From NCBI RefSeq assembly GCF_003240565.2, contig NZ_CP117255.1, forward strand, positions 1,054,001 to 1,118,000: a DNA stretch of 64,000 nt. The letters run 5' to 3'. Under the pieces are notes generated by a model. It saw nothing but the letters and a program-made list of their open reading frames with translations. It did no database searches and was not told where the DNA came from. Below are positions 18,504-28,356 of the stretch, piece by piece (position 1 is the first letter of the stretch; each line of letters begins with the position of its first letter). The position numbers and the translations under genes were made by a program. The stretch comes from Rhizobium tumorigenes. Lineage in GTDB: Bacteria > Pseudomonadota > Alphaproteobacteria > Rhizobiales > Rhizobiaceae.

Positions 18504-19661
18504 TTGTTTTCCCTATCCAAGCGCAGCGACGTCGATCCGTTTCACGCCATGGACGTTCTGGCCGAGGCGACGCGGCGCCGTCAGGCCGGTCATCCCGTCA
18601 TTTCCATGGCCGTCGGCCAGCCATCGCACCCGACGCCGAAGGCCGCGCTGGAGGCCGCCCGCGGCGCGCTGGAGCACGGCCGCATCGGCTATACCGACGC
18701 GCTCGGCATGGCTGCCCTGAAGCAGGCGATATCCGGCCACTACAAGTCCCGCCACGACCTTTCCATCGACCCCGCGCGCATCGCCATCACAACAGGCTCG
18801 TCGGCCGGCTTCAATCTCGCCTTCCTCGCACTTTTTGATCCCGGCGATTGCGTCGCCATCGCACGGCCCGGCTATCCCGCCTATCGCAATATCCTGTCTG
18901 CCCTCGGGCTCGAGGTGGTCGAGGTGCCGGTCAGCGCCGAGACCGCATTCACGCTGACGCCCGAGAGCCTCGAGACGGCGCAGGTCGAAAGTGGCAAGCA
19001 ACTGAAGGGCGTGCTGCTTGCGAGCCCCGCCAACCCGACAGGAACCGTCACCAGCCGGGAAGGGCTGGCAGCGCTGGCCGCCTACTGCGCTGACAACGCC
19101 ATCGCCTTCATTTCCGACGAGATCTACCACGGTCTGACGTTCGTCGGAGGGGAGACCAGCGCGCTCGAAATCACCAATGACGCCATCGTCATCAACTCGT
19201 TCTCGAAATATTACTGCATGACCGGATGGCGGATCGGCTGGATGGTGCTGCCGGAGCGCCTGGTGCGTCCGATCGAGCGTGTCGCCCAAAGCCTCTATAT
19301 CGCGGCGCCGGAACTGTCGCAGATCGCAGCCACCGCAGCACTCGGTGCGAACGCCGAACTCGACGTCTACAAGGCGAGCTACGCCCGAAACCGCGATCTG
19401 CTCGCCCGCCGCCTGCCGGAGATCGGCTTTTCGATCGCCTCGCCCATGGACGGCGCCTTCTACGCCTATGTTGACGTCAGCCGCTTCACCAACGAAAGCA
19501 TGGGCTTTGCGCGCAAGATGCTCGCCGAGATCAACGTCGCCGCCACCCCCGGCCTGGATTTCGATCCGCTGGAAGGATTCCGAGCCCTGCGGTTTTCCTA
19601 TGCGGGCTCGAACGCCGAGATAGAAGAAGCCGTTGAGCGGCTCGCAGACTGGTTGAAATAG
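18504..19661 (+). CDS. Class I/II pyridoxal phosphate-dependent aminotransferase
   Basis: A 385-residue fold-type I aminotransferase. The PLP-binding lysine is in INSFSKYYCMTGWRIGW, the cofactor-contacting Asn is in ASPANPTGTV, the Asp/Tyr pair in ISDEIYHGLTF, and the C-terminal Arg in LRFSYAGS. The substrate is not readable; the family includes aspartate and aromatic aminotransferases. I chose TTG at 18504 because GAGAAGG lies eight bases upstream and homologues that I recall start with LSKRS-V-DPFHAMDVL; ATG at 18549 is the alternative. It is divergent from the DsbA-like gene. Confidence 0.85.
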   Translation: MFSLSKRSDVDPFHAMDVLAEATRRRQAGHPVISMAVGQPSHPTPKAALEAARGALEHGRIGYTDALGMAALKQAISGHYKSRHDLSIDPARIAITTGSSAGFNLAFLALFDPGDCVAIARPGYPAYRNILSALGLEVVEVPVSAETAFTLTPESLETAQVESGKQLKGVLLASPANPTGTVTSREGLAALAAYCADNAIAFISDEIYHGLTFVGGETSALEITNDAIVINSFSKYYCMTGWRIGWMVLPERLVRPIERVAQSLYIAAPELSQIAATAALGANAELDVYKASYARNRDLLARRLPEIGFSIASPMDGAFYAYVDVSRFTNESMGFARKMLAEINVAATPGLDFDPLEGFRALRFSYAGSNAEIEEAVERLADWLK

Positions 19662-19755
19662 TCTGACTTTTCATAGGCTTGGCAGCATCCGCGGAATCAA
19701 ACAAACAAGCCGTTGATTCGAAAGATGAGGTAAAGGCCATGTCCGCCCCGGCTCA

Positions 19756-19803
19756 ATCTCCCCCCTTGTGGGGGAGATGTCGGCTCGGCCGACAGAGGGG
19801 GGT
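19756..19803. repeat. Rhizobial intergenic inverted element, copy 3
   Basis: AATCTCCCCCCTTGTGGGGG, AGATGTCGGC, TCGGCCGAC and AGAGGGGGG. Same family as the elements near 12 kb. It faces copy 4 at 19832 across only 28 bases. Confidence 0.75.
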
Positions 19804-19831
19804 GACTACCAAGACCCCAATTTGTCGAGCC

Positions 19832-19880
19832 ACCCCCCTCTGTCACCTCCGGTGACATCTCCCCCACAAGGGGGGAGATC
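19832..19880. repeat. Rhizobial intergenic inverted element, copy 4
   Basis: CACCCCCCTCTGTCACC, TCCGGTGACATC, TCCCCCACAAGGGGGGAGAT. It is inverted relative to copy 3, and the pair could fold into one long stem. The order of orientations here is the reverse of that in the pair at 12 kb. Confidence 0.75.
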
Positions 19881-19972
19881 AGGCTGCAGCGCCCCAGATC
19901 GATACCGTGTAGTCGCCATGGGCTTTTGCCTAAGCGATGAAAGCCATCCGGCGGTGGCCTCAAACACCCCAT

Positions 19973-20010
19973 AAAAAAATCCGGCTGCATCGCTGCAGCC
20001 GGATTTTATT
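19973..20010 (-). terminator. Rho-independent terminator of rne
   Basis: A perfect 11-base stem, ATCCGGCTGCA and TGCAGCCGGAT, with a four-base loop and a run of seven T on the minus strand. It lies 20 bases beyond the rne stop. A shorter T-rich stretch on the plus side could make it weakly bidirectional. Confidence 0.85.
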
Positions 20011-20030
20011 CATTGGCCTCCGAAAATCTT

Positions 20031-22994
20031 TCAGAAGAAGCCGCGGCGTTGCCACCAGCCGGCTTTTTTCGGCTTGCCGTCGCCGTCTGTTGCCTTGTCC
20101 GTGGCCTGGGTCGATTTGACCGCAGGCTCGGAGGAGGCGAGGTTGGACTGGCGGTTGGCGCGGGCAGGCTTCTCGACTTCTGTCGCCGGGGATGCTGCAG
20201 GCTCGGCGATGGAAGCTGCGGCAACCGGAGCTTCTGGCTCGACGACCACGGGCTGAGACACCACAGGTTCGGCGGCAACTGCAGGCTCGGCAACGGTTTC
20301 CGCTGCAGGTGCCTCGGCAACCTCGGCCTTTGGCTTGCGGCGGCTACGGCCCTTCGGCTTGACCTGTTCCTCGGTCGCAACTTCGGCCTCGATTGAGGCA
20401 GGCTGCTCAAAGGCGGGCGCCTCTGCCGTCACGCCCGTTGCTGCGCTCTCGTCGCCTTCGTCGGTAGACGTTGCTTCTTCGCCGTCCGTGCCTTCGCCGT
20501 CGGCGATCAGGTTGCCGTTCTCGTCGCGATTGCGGCGACCGCCACGCTTGCCACGACGGCGACGCTTGCGTTTGCCCTGCTCGTCGCTCGACAGTGCCGA
20601 AACTTCGCCTTCGCCCTCGACTGCGGCCTTGTCGTCGTCGCTGTCGTCCTCGTCGTCACCATCGGCGTCGTCGCTGTCGTCGCCAACAATGTCATTGCCG
20701 TCGGCATCCTGCATGACCTGGCCGTCGGCCCCGCCATTCTTGCCCCGACGTCTACGGCGACGCTTGCGCTTGCGGTTCGGGTCGCCCTCGGAGCGTGCCA
20801 CGGCCTGTTCGACAGGAGCGGCCTTTTCCTCGATCTCTTCTTCTTCGTCCTCGTCGATCTCGACGGGTACGTCGTCGTCCTCGTCTTCCTCGATGGCAGC
20901 GAAGTTGAACAGGGTTTCGATCTTTACCGGGTTCTCGACGGCTTCGCCGCGATCGATGGCAAAGTGCTGGGCACCGACGCTCGGGTCGCTGTCGATGATG
21001 ATCGACACACCAAAGCGGTTTTCATAATCGATGATCGTCGCCCGCTTGTGGTTGAGCAGGTAGAGCGCCGTCTCCGGCGTGCAGCGCACGGTGATGTCGT
21101 GCGTCGTGTTCTTCAGCAGATATTCTTCGATGCCGCGGAGCACATGCAGGGCAACCGACGACTGCGAGCGCACCAGTCCGGTGCCGCCGCAATGCGAGCA
21201 GACCTGCGTGGTCGATTCCAGCACGGAAGCGCGGATACGCTGGCGCGACATCTCGAGAAGGCCGAAATGCGAGATGCGACCGACCTGGATGCGGGCGCGG
21301 TCGTCCTTCAGGCATTCCTTCAGCTTCTTCTCGACAGCGCGGTTGTTGCGCTTTTCTTCCATGTCGATGAAGTCGATGACGATCAGGCCGGCAAGGTCGC
21401 GAAGGCGCAGCTGGCGGGCGACTTCCTCGGCCGCTTCCAGGTTTGTCTGGAGCGCCGTCTCTTCAATCGAGTGCTCGCGGGTAGAGCGGCCCGAGTTGAC
21501 GTCGATCGCTACCAGCGCTTCTGTCTGGTTGAGGATCAGGTAGCCGCCGGACTTCAGCGTCACCTGTGGCTGCAGCATGCGGTCAAGCTGCGCCTCGATG
21601 CCGGAGCGCGAGAAGATCGGATGGATGTCGCGGTAAGGCTGGACCACCTTGGCGTGGCTCGGCATCAGCATCTTCATGAAGTCTTTGGCTTCACGATAGC
21701 CTTCTTCGCCGGCGACGATGACTTCCGAAATGTCCTTGTTGTAGAGATCGCGGATCGAGCGCTTGATCAACGAGCCTTCTTCATAGACCAGCGTCGGCGC
21801 CGTGGAGGCGAGGGTGAGCGTGCGAACGTTCTCCCAAAGGCGCATCAGGTATTCGAAGTCGCGCTTGACTTCGACCTTGGTACGGTTGGCGCCAGCCGTG
21901 CGCAGGATGACACCCATGCCCAAAGGCACTTCGAGCATCCGGGCGATTTCCTTCAGGCGCTTGCGGTCCTGCGGGTTGGTGATCTTGCGCGAAATGCCGC
22001 CACCGCGTGCAGTGTTTGGCATCAGCACCGAGTAACGGCCGGCGAGCGACAGATAGGTGGTGAGTGCTGCACCCTTGTTGCCGCGTTCTTCCTTGGCCAC
22101 CTGAACCAGCAGGATCTGACGGCGCTTGATGACTTCCTGGATGCGGTACTGCTTGCGCGGACGGCGCGCGGCACGCTCGGGAACCTCTTCCATGGCGTCT
22201 TCGGCGCCAACCGATTCGATGATCTCTTCTTCGTGGTCGTCGTCGTCATCGTCGTCGTTGTTGCGACGGCCGGACGGACGGACGTCTTCCGAAACCTCGT
22301 CGGTTTCGACCATGGCAGCCATCGAGCCGGACGAACCTTCGTCGCTGCCGTCGGATGACGGCGCTTCGACGTCGGATGGCGTCGCATCTTCGGCGACAAC
22401 CTTCTTGGCGCGGCTGCGGCGTGGCTTGGCGACCTTCTTTACAGGTGTTTCGGCTTCAGCTTCTGCAACTGGCGCTTCAGCGCTTGCTGGCTCGGCATCG
22501 GCAACCGGCTCGGCGGAAACCTCGACAGGTGCCGGCTCGGCAGCAGCGGCGCCGGCTTCTGCAGCGACGTGTTCCTGTGCAACCACGGCATCTTCGGCAA
22601 CGGGAGCGACAGGCTCCGGCGCTGCGACGATGCCGACATCCGGCTGCTCCTGCTCGGCCAGATCGAAGGCGGTCTCGACGTGTTCGACGTCGTTGTCGCG
22701 GCGATGCTCTTCAGCCTCGGCGCGCAGCAGCGCCTGGCGGTCGGCAAGCGGGATCTGGTAATAATCGGGGTGGATTTCGGCAAAGGCCAGGAAGCCGTGC
22801 CGGTTGCCGCCGTAATCGACGAATGCAGCCTGCAGGGACGGCTCGACGCGGGTGACTTTGGCCAGGTAGATGTTGCCGCGAATTTGCTTCTTGTGCTCTG
22901 ACTCGAAGTCGAATTCTTCTATGCGGTTCCCGCGAACCACGACAACGCGCGTCTCTTCCTCGTGAGACGCGTCGATAAGCATTTTGTCTGCCAT
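20031..22994 (-). CDS. rne: Ribonuclease E
   Basis: A 987-residue RNase E, the main endonuclease for mRNA decay and RNA processing and scaffold of the degradosome. It starts MADKMLIDASHEEETRV. The S1 domain is interrupted by a long acidic, Ala/Pro/Glu-rich insert (about residues 100-285, with a run of Asp near 265), as in other alphaproteobacteria. Catalytic aspartates are in VAIDVNSGRS and VIDFIDMEEK, and the zinc link is CSHCGGTG. The C-terminal third is disordered, with two arginine-rich RNA-binding patches (RKRKRRRRRRGKNG and GKRKRRRRGKRGGRR), ending GWWQRRGFF. The ATG at 22994 follows GAGGAGC. Confidence 0.96.
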   Translation of the reverse strand: MADKMLIDASHEEETRVVVVRGNRIEEFDFESEHKKQIRGNIYLAKVTRVEPSLQAAFVDYGGNRHGFLAFAEIHPDYYQIPLADRQALLRAEAEEHRRDNDVEHVETAFDLAEQEQPDVGIVAAPEPVAPVAEDAVVAQEHVAAEAGAAAAEPAPVEVSAEPVADAEPASAEAPVAEAEAETPVKKVAKPRRSRAKKVVAEDATPSDVEAPSSDGSDEGSSGSMAAMVETDEVSEDVRPSGRRNNDDDDDDDHEEEIIESVGAEDAMEEVPERAARRPRKQYRIQEVIKRRQILLVQVAKEERGNKGAALTTYLSLAGRYSVLMPNTARGGGISRKITNPQDRKRLKEIARMLEVPLGMGVILRTAGANRTKVEVKRDFEYLMRLWENVRTLTLASTAPTLVYEEGSLIKRSIRDLYNKDISEVIVAGEEGYREAKDFMKMLMPSHAKVVQPYRDIHPIFSRSGIEAQLDRMLQPQVTLKSGGYLILNQTEALVAIDVNSGRSTREHSIEETALQTNLEAAEEVARQLRLRDLAGLIVIDFIDMEEKRNNRAVEKKLKECLKDDRARIQVGRISHFGLLEMSRQRIRASVLESTTQVCSHCGGTGLVRSQSSVALHVLRGIEEYLLKNTTHDITVRCTPETALYLLNHKRATIIDYENRFGVSIIIDSDPSVGAQHFAIDRGEAVENPVKIETLFNFAAIEEDEDDDVPVEIDEDEEEEIEEKAAPVEQAVARSEGDPNRKRKRRRRRRGKNGGADGQVMQDADGNDIVGDDSDDADGDDEDDSDDDKAAVEGEGEVSALSSDEQGKRKRRRRGKRGGRRNRDENGNLIADGEGTDGEEATSTDEGDESAATGVTAEAPAFEQPASIEAEVATEEQVKPKGRSRRKPKAEVAEAPAAETVAEPAVAAEPVVSQPVVVEPEAPVAAASIAEPAASPATEVEKPARANRQSNLASSEPAVKSTQATDKATDGDGKPKKAGWWQRRGFF

Positions 22995-23657
22995 GAAAGC
23001 TGTGCTCCTCGGCGCAGCCCCTGGGGATATGACCGGACTGTCGTTAAGACAGGCTGGATGCACTCCGCCACTGCGGCGCCGGATAATGATAGTCGCGATG
23101 GGTCTCTGCGATTGCGCAACAGCCAGACAACAGCCGGGAGAACCCGGGGCCTGTACACTTTAGAAAAAAGCTGCTGCGACAACATCCGTAACCAAGCGAG
23201 ATCGACAATGCCCTAGACCCAGTTGGGTCCGATGAATTTGCCCTTCTTGAAGGGCGTTTGGTGGCTTTTCCACCGATGAAATTCCTGCACGAAGCCGGAA
23301 ATTCGGGATCCAGTATCAGGATGGAAGCACTCAGACGGCGGACGATGGCCGGTTGTGGCGCCATAGATTTGGGCGGCTGCCTTTGCGGCGACTCTATCCC
23401 GTCAACACTTCTACCCTATTGTTCGTTGTATGATCTAACCGTCACAATAGCAAGGACAAAGCCAAGTGTGCCATAATAATGATGGATTCCTCGGATGAAC
23501 CCATAGCTGGCGATCATTGTGCGATTCGGAGCCCGGTTTGACGCTGAACGTGGGCTGCAATCAGCCGTTTTCGGCGTCTTCTCCCGCGGGGTTCATAGTG
23601 CTGCCGGATGGGCGTGTCGATCGATTTAAGGAACTGAAGCATGGCGGGGTGTATCTG
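22995..23657. promoter_or_regulatory. Divergent intergenic region between rne and the amidase
   Basis: About 660 bases without a supported gene between two divergent genes. It must hold both promoters, and probably a long leader for rne, whose mRNA is controlled by RNase E cleavage of its own leader in enterobacteria. I could not identify a conserved rne leader structure by eye. A short stem (GCCCTTCTTGAAGGGC, 23240-23255) lies within it. Confidence 0.4.
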
Positions 23658-24914
23658 GTGAGCGCAAGGCAAGGCGGCAGAATTCTGGTGGCGGTCGGCG
23701 TAATGCTTCTTACAACGATGACGACTGCTCACGCTGCTCCGGCCACTGTGCCATCAGCTGCATCGCCGGTCACCGCTGCCTCCGCCGATCCGATCCTTGC
23801 CTATGGTGCCCGCATTGCTGGCGACGACGCCCGCACACGCGTTGTCATCGAACTCGACCGCGAGCCGTCCGTCGCCGTGCATTACCTCGCCGATCCGCCA
23901 CGTGTCGTTGTGGATCTGCCTGCCACCGCCTTCGGTTTTCCGGCAAAGGATCTCGATGCCCGCGGGCTTTTCAAGGATATCCGATACGGGACGATGGACA
24001 AGGACAGTGCCCGCATCGTTCTGACTGCCATCAAACCGGTCAAGCTGGTGGTCGCGCGGGTGCAGTCGAACGAAACCGGCAGGGGATACCGTCTGGTGCT
24101 CGACGCCGAGATGGTGCCGCCGGAACAATACGCCGATCTCGTGCGCAAGCAGACTTGGACCGACGAGGATACCGCCGCCGATGTCGGCCCCGTGGTCCCC
24201 GTCGAGAACGTCAAGCCGAACGACTTCCTGATTGCGGTCGATGCCGGCCACGGTGGCATCGATGCCGGCGCCATGGCGAGCGACGGCCTGACACCCGAAA
24301 AGCAGATCACGCTCGCCTTCGCCAAGGCGCTGACGGAAAAGTTGAACGCCCAGCCCGGTATCAAGGCCTTCCTCACCCGTGACAGCGATTCCTATCTCTC
24401 GCTGTCGCAGCGCGTGACGATCGCCCGCCAGAACCACGCCGCCCTGTTCATATCGCTGCATGCCGACACGTTGAAGCAAAAGGATATCCGCGGTTCGACC
24501 GTCTACACCATATCAGACAAGGCGTCGGATCGGCTGGCCGCAGATGTCGCGGACCGTGAAAATTCTTCCGACAAGCTGGCTGGCAGCGAGGTCAAGGCGC
24601 CGCCGCCGGGTGTGGCCGACATCCTGACTGACCTCACCCGACGCGAGACGCAGGCCTTTTCCGTATCGCTGGCGCAGGATGTCCTGAATTCCTTCAAGGG
24701 CCAGATCGCGATGATCAACAATCCCCACCGGTATGCAGGCTTCCAGGTGCTGACGGCGCCCGACGTACCCTCCATCCTGGTCGAACTCGGCTTCCTGTCC
24801 AACAAGGAAGACGAAAAGCTGCTGCTCGACGAAGAGTGGAGGGGCAAGCTGGTGGACCGGCTGACCGAGGCAGTTCGGCAATACAGGGCGGTGACGGTCG
24901 CAAACGGTGGTTGA
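23658..24914 (+). CDS. N-acetylmuramoyl-L-alanine amidase with AMIN domain
   Basis: About 418 residues. After a signal peptide (basic ARQGGR, hydrophobic ILVAVGVMLLTTM, cleavage near AHA) comes an AMIN domain (about residues 40-150, RVVIELDREPSVAVHYL and LVVARVQSNETGRGYRLVLD), which targets amidases to the envelope. The Amidase_3 domain follows: zinc ligands in IAVDAGHGGIDAGA (near residue 195), in LFISLHADT, and the catalytic Glu in PSILVELGFLSN. It cleaves the peptide from glycan in peptidoglycan for cell separation. The start is uncertain: GTG at 23658 gives the cleanest signal peptide and has GGCGGGG seven bases before it. mrcA follows on the same strand. Confidence 0.88.
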   Translation: MSARQGGRILVAVGVMLLTTMTTAHAAPATVPSAASPVTAASADPILAYGARIAGDDARTRVVIELDREPSVAVHYLADPPRVVVDLPATAFGFPAKDLDARGLFKDIRYGTMDKDSARIVLTAIKPVKLVVARVQSNETGRGYRLVLDAEMVPPEQYADLVRKQTWTDEDTAADVGPVVPVENVKPNDFLIAVDAGHGGIDAGAMASDGLTPEKQITLAFAKALTEKLNAQPGIKAFLTRDSDSYLSLSQRVTIARQNHAALFISLHADTLKQKDIRGSTVYTISDKASDRLAADVADRENSSDKLAGSEVKAPPPGVADILTDLTRRETQAFSVSLAQDVLNSFKGQIAMINNPHRYAGFQVLTAPDVPSILVELGFLSNKEDEKLLLDEEWRGKLVDRLTEAVRQYRAVTVANGG

Positions 24915-25160
24915 TTGGCATATAGTGGCTTGTCTGCCACAGGCCGGCCAGAAGGTCCGCCGCCGACTGGAGAATGAGGCGACAGAGCCCTATTTCGCTC
25001 ACATTGCCGCCGTCGAACGGAACTATGGTGGAGGAGGCGGAGCAAAGGGCTTTTGTCGCCTCTGATCTCTTGCTAATAGGCTTCGCGCGTGCAAGACGCC
25101 CGGGTATGCGGATATTTTGCCCGTGCGCCGAATTTTTCTACACACACTGGTAGCGACGAT

Positions 25161-27629
25161 ATGGTCAGACTTATTGGATATTTCTTTGGCTTGGCCTGCA
25201 TCGTCTTCGTCGGCGCTGCTGCGGCTGCCGCCGTTTATCTGGGCGTCGTCTCCAAGGATCTGCCGAATTACGAAGTGCTGGCCAACTACGCGCCGCCGGT
25301 GACCACCCGCATCCATGCCGGCAACGGCGCGCTGATGGCCGAATATGCCCGCGAACGCCGTCTCTTCCTGCCGATCCAGGCTATTCCCGATCGCGTCAAA
25401 GCCGCCTTCCTCTCCGCCGAAGACAAGAATTTCTACAACCACGCTGGCGTCGACATCACCGGTCTCGGCCGCGCCGTACTCGTCAACCTGCAGAATTTCG
25501 GTTCCGGTCGTCGTCCGGTGGGCGCCTCGACGATCACCCAGCAGGTGGCCAAGAACTTCCTGCTGTCGGCCGACCAGACCTTCGACCGCAAGCTGAAGGA
25601 AGCGATCCTGTCCTTCCGCATCGAGCAGGCCTACAGCAAGGACAAGATCCTCGAACTCTATCTCAACGAGATCTACTTCGGCCTCAACGCCTATGGCATC
25701 GCCTCTGCGTCGCTGACCTATTTCGACAAGCCGGTAACGGACCTGACGATTGCCGAGACTGCTTATATGGCGTCGCTGCCGAAAGGTCCTGCGAACTACA
25801 ATCCTTTCCGTCATGCCGACGCCGCCATCGCCCGCCGCAACTGGGTCATCGACCGCATGGTCGAGAATGGCTATGTCAGCCAGGCCGACGGCGAGGATGC
25901 CAAGAAGCAGCCGCTCGGCGTCGTGACCCGCAGATCCGGCGGCACGGTCGTTGCGGCCGACTTCTTCTCGGAAGAAGTGCGCAGGCAGATCATCGATAAG
26001 TACGGCGACAAGCAGCTCTACGAAGGTGGTCTTTCAGTCCGCACCTCGCTCGATCCGCAGTTGCAGATCGAGGCACGCAAGGCGCTGCAGGATGGTCTGG
26101 TCGGTTATGACGAGCGTCGTGGTTATCACGGTCCGCTGAAGCAGATCTCCACAGCGACAGACTGGGGCATCGAGCTCTCGAAAATCCCTGCCTTGTCCGA
26201 TGTTCCCGAATGGAAGATTGCCGTCGTGTTGGCGGTCTCGAGCGATGGCGTCGATATCGGCCTGCAGCCGGATGTCGATCCATCCGGCAAGCTGTCAACA
26301 GAGCGCAAGCGCGCCTCGATTGCAGCCGCCGATATGCGCTGGGCCTATCGTTCCGCCGAAGCCAATGGCAAGACGGCGAAAACACCGGCCGGCGTCCTGT
26401 CACCCGGCGACGTCATCTATGTCGAGAAGCTCACTGACTCTGCCGGCTACCGCCTCCGCCAGCCGCCGAAGGTACAGGGCGGCCTCGTGGCGATGGACCC
26501 GCATACCGGTCGCGTTCTCGCCATGGTCGGCGGCTTCTCCTACGGCCAGTCGCAGTTCAACCGCGCCACCCAGGCCATGCGCCAGCCTGGCTCGTCCTTC
26601 AAGCCGTTCGTCTACGCTGCTGCAATGGATAACGGCTATACGCCGGCCTCGGTCGCGCTCGACGATCCAATTGAAATCCAGCTGTCGAACGGTACGGTCT
26701 GGCGCCCGGAAAACTACGAAGGCGAGGGCGGCGGCGCCCATACGCTCCGCTTCGGCATCGAGCACTCGCGCAATCTGATGACCGTGCGGCTGGCAAACGA
26801 CATGGGCATGAACCTCGTTGCCGAATATGCCGAACGGTTCGGCATCTACGACAAGATGGCGCCTGTGCTTGCCATGTCGCTCGGCGCTGGCGAAACGACT
26901 GTGCTACGCATGGTCTCCGCCTATTCGGTCATCGCCAACGGCGGCAAGCAGATCAAGCCGACGCTGATCGACCGCATCCAGGATCGCTACGGCAAGACCA
27001 TCTTCAAGCATGAGGAGCGCGTCTGCGACGGCTGCAATGCCACGGACTGGCAGAACCAGCAGGAGCCGACGGTTGTCGATAACCGCGAACAGGTTCTCGA
27101 CCCGATGACCGCCTACCAGGTGACGTCGATGCTGCAGGGCGTCATCATCCGCGGCACCGCTGCCGGCAAGATCAAGCTCAACACCGAAGTTGCCGGGAAG
27201 ACTGGGACCACCAATGACCAGAAGGATGCCTGGTTCGTCGGCTACACCCCGAACCTCGTGGCTGGTCTGTATGTCGGTTACGACACGCCGACCGATCTCG
27301 GTCGCGGCGTGCAGGGCGCCTCTCTGGCCGCCCCGATCTTCAACGACTTCATGCAGGCTGCCACCAAGGGCGAGCCACCGGAGAAGTTCGTTGTGCCGAC
27401 CGGCATGACCATGGCATCCGTCGATCGCAAGACCGGCATGGCCGCCCAGCCCGGCGATCCCGATTCGATCGTCGAGGCATTCAAGCCCGGCACGGGCCCT
27501 GCGACCTCCTACACCGTCATCGGTGCCGGCAATGCCGGTGGCGAGGTGCAACTGGCGCCGGAAGAGATCCTGAAGACTTCACCGCAGGCCAACCAGGCCG
27601 TGACATCAGGCAGTGGCGGACTTTATTAA
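25161..27629 (+). CDS. mrcA: Penicillin-binding protein 1A (bifunctional)
   Basis: An 822-residue class A PBP. A membrane anchor at residues 2-28 (GYFFGLACIVFVGAAAAAA) precedes the glycosyltransferase domain with the catalytic Glu in LSAEDKNFYNHAGVD (near residue 85) and GASTITQQVAKNF. The transpeptidase domain has SSFK (near 476), SRN in EHSRNLMT and KTGTT (near 678). A beta-rich OB-like insert lies between them. It polymerises and cross-links peptidoglycan at the periplasmic face. The ATG at 25161 begins the anchor. A 19-base tandem duplication covers its stop codon. Confidence 0.96.
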   Translation: MVRLIGYFFGLACIVFVGAAAAAAVYLGVVSKDLPNYEVLANYAPPVTTRIHAGNGALMAEYARERRLFLPIQAIPDRVKAAFLSAEDKNFYNHAGVDITGLGRAVLVNLQNFGSGRRPVGASTITQQVAKNFLLSADQTFDRKLKEAILSFRIEQAYSKDKILELYLNEIYFGLNAYGIASASLTYFDKPVTDLTIAETAYMASLPKGPANYNPFRHADAAIARRNWVIDRMVENGYVSQADGEDAKKQPLGVVTRRSGGTVVAADFFSEEVRRQIIDKYGDKQLYEGGLSVRTSLDPQLQIEARKALQDGLVGYDERRGYHGPLKQISTATDWGIELSKIPALSDVPEWKIAVVLAVSSDGVDIGLQPDVDPSGKLSTERKRASIAAADMRWAYRSAEANGKTAKTPAGVLSPGDVIYVEKLTDSAGYRLRQPPKVQGGLVAMDPHTGRVLAMVGGFSYGQSQFNRATQAMRQPGSSFKPFVYAAAMDNGYTPASVALDDPIEIQLSNGTVWRPENYEGEGGGAHTLRFGIEHSRNLMTVRLANDMGMNLVAEYAERFGIYDKMAPVLAMSLGAGETTVLRMVSAYSVIANGGKQIKPTLIDRIQDRYGKTIFKHEERVCDGCNATDWQNQQEPTVVDNREQVLDPMTAYQVTSMLQGVIIRGTAAGKIKLNTEVAGKTGTTNDQKDAWFVGYTPNLVAGLYVGYDTPTDLGRGVQGASLAAPIFNDFMQAATKGEPPEKFVVPTGMTMASVDRKTGMAAQPGDPDSIVEAFKPGTGPATSYTVIGAGNAGGEVQLAPEEILKTSPQANQAVTSGSGGLY

Positions 27630-27662
27630 GCGGAAGTTGCTGGATTAAGCGGAAGTTGCTGG
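27625..27662. repeat. 19-base perfect tandem duplication at the mrcA stop
   Basis: The unit ATTAAGCGGAAGTTGCTGG occurs twice in direct succession (27625-27643 and 27644-27662). The first copy contains the mrcA TAA stop. It lies at the left edge of the accessory stretch that separates mrcA from prfB. Confidence 0.9.
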
Positions 27663-27687
27663 TGAGGCCGGCTCCGATATACCGCCA

Positions 27688-28260
27688 CTACGACTTGGCG
27701 GCTGCCGGCGTCTCGAACAGACCGGTCGGAAAACCGTCCAGACTGACCTGGTTCTTTTCACGCCAGTAGTCCTCGATCCCATCGACACCCTTTGCGTTTG
27801 CCCACGCGTCCATCTGTGAGCGCTCTTCCCGGTACTCGAACAGGGGAACGCCGTAGCCGCAGGATGTCTGGACGATGTCGAAATCGAGCCACACCATCTG
27901 GCGTGCCCCAAGCGGTGCTGTGTTTTCGTATTTTTCCCGCAGCAGTTCGGCAAATTCGCCGCTATCGCGGTGAATGACGCGTCCCTTGCCATAGAGCCTG
28001 AGGATGAGTGGCGGTCCCTCGACGGAACAGAACATCATCGTCAGCCGGTCGTTTATCCTCAGATGGGCGGCAGTCTCGTTGCCGCTACCGCTACGATCGA
28101 GATACATCGCAGAATTGTTGCCGAGAATGCGGAACAGGTCTGTGCTGCGGGGCGACATGTTGACGTGGCCCGTCGGGGCCGCCGTCGCGGTGAAGAACAT
28201 GTGCTGCGCGGCTATGAAGCGATGGTGGTGGGGTTCTAGCGTTTCGAAAAATTTGGCCAT
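27688..28260 (-). CDS. Pyridoxamine 5'-phosphate oxidase family protein
   Basis: A 190-residue PPOX-fold protein that probably binds FMN or a related flavin. The N-terminal FIAAQHMFFTATAAPTGHVN and STDLFRILG followed by YLDRSGSGNETAAHLR match the split-barrel flavin-binding core, and NDRLTMMFCSVEGPPLILRLYGKGR is the dimer strand. It is not PdxH itself (no substrate-binding C-terminal motif). Its reaction is unknown. It is transcribed away from mrcA's end, with a GreA-like gene upstream on the same strand. Confidence 0.85.
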   Translation of the reverse strand: MAKFFETLEPHHHRFIAAQHMFFTATAAPTGHVNMSPRSTDLFRILGNNSAMYLDRSGSGNETAAHLRINDRLTMMFCSVEGPPLILRLYGKGRVIHRDSGEFAELLREKYENTAPLGARQMVWLDFDIVQTSCGYGVPLFEYREERSQMDAWANAKGVDGIEDYWREKNQVSLDGFPTGLFETPAAAKS

Positions 28261-28356
28261 GCCGAACTTTAGAGTTCTAATTCCAGCATGCCAAGCCGAT
28301 GTGTTGCGAAGAATTTATGACCATTGGCGGATTCAAGTCCGAGATCTTGATCCAGT

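Noticed and set aside
18549..18551. ATG 18549 as aminotransferase start
   Set aside because: It would remove the conserved LSKRSDVDPFHA leader; TTG 18504 has the better ribosome site.
20964..22358. Long open frame antisense to rne
   Set aside because: It mirrors the rne codon pattern, has no ribosome site and no recognisable domain.
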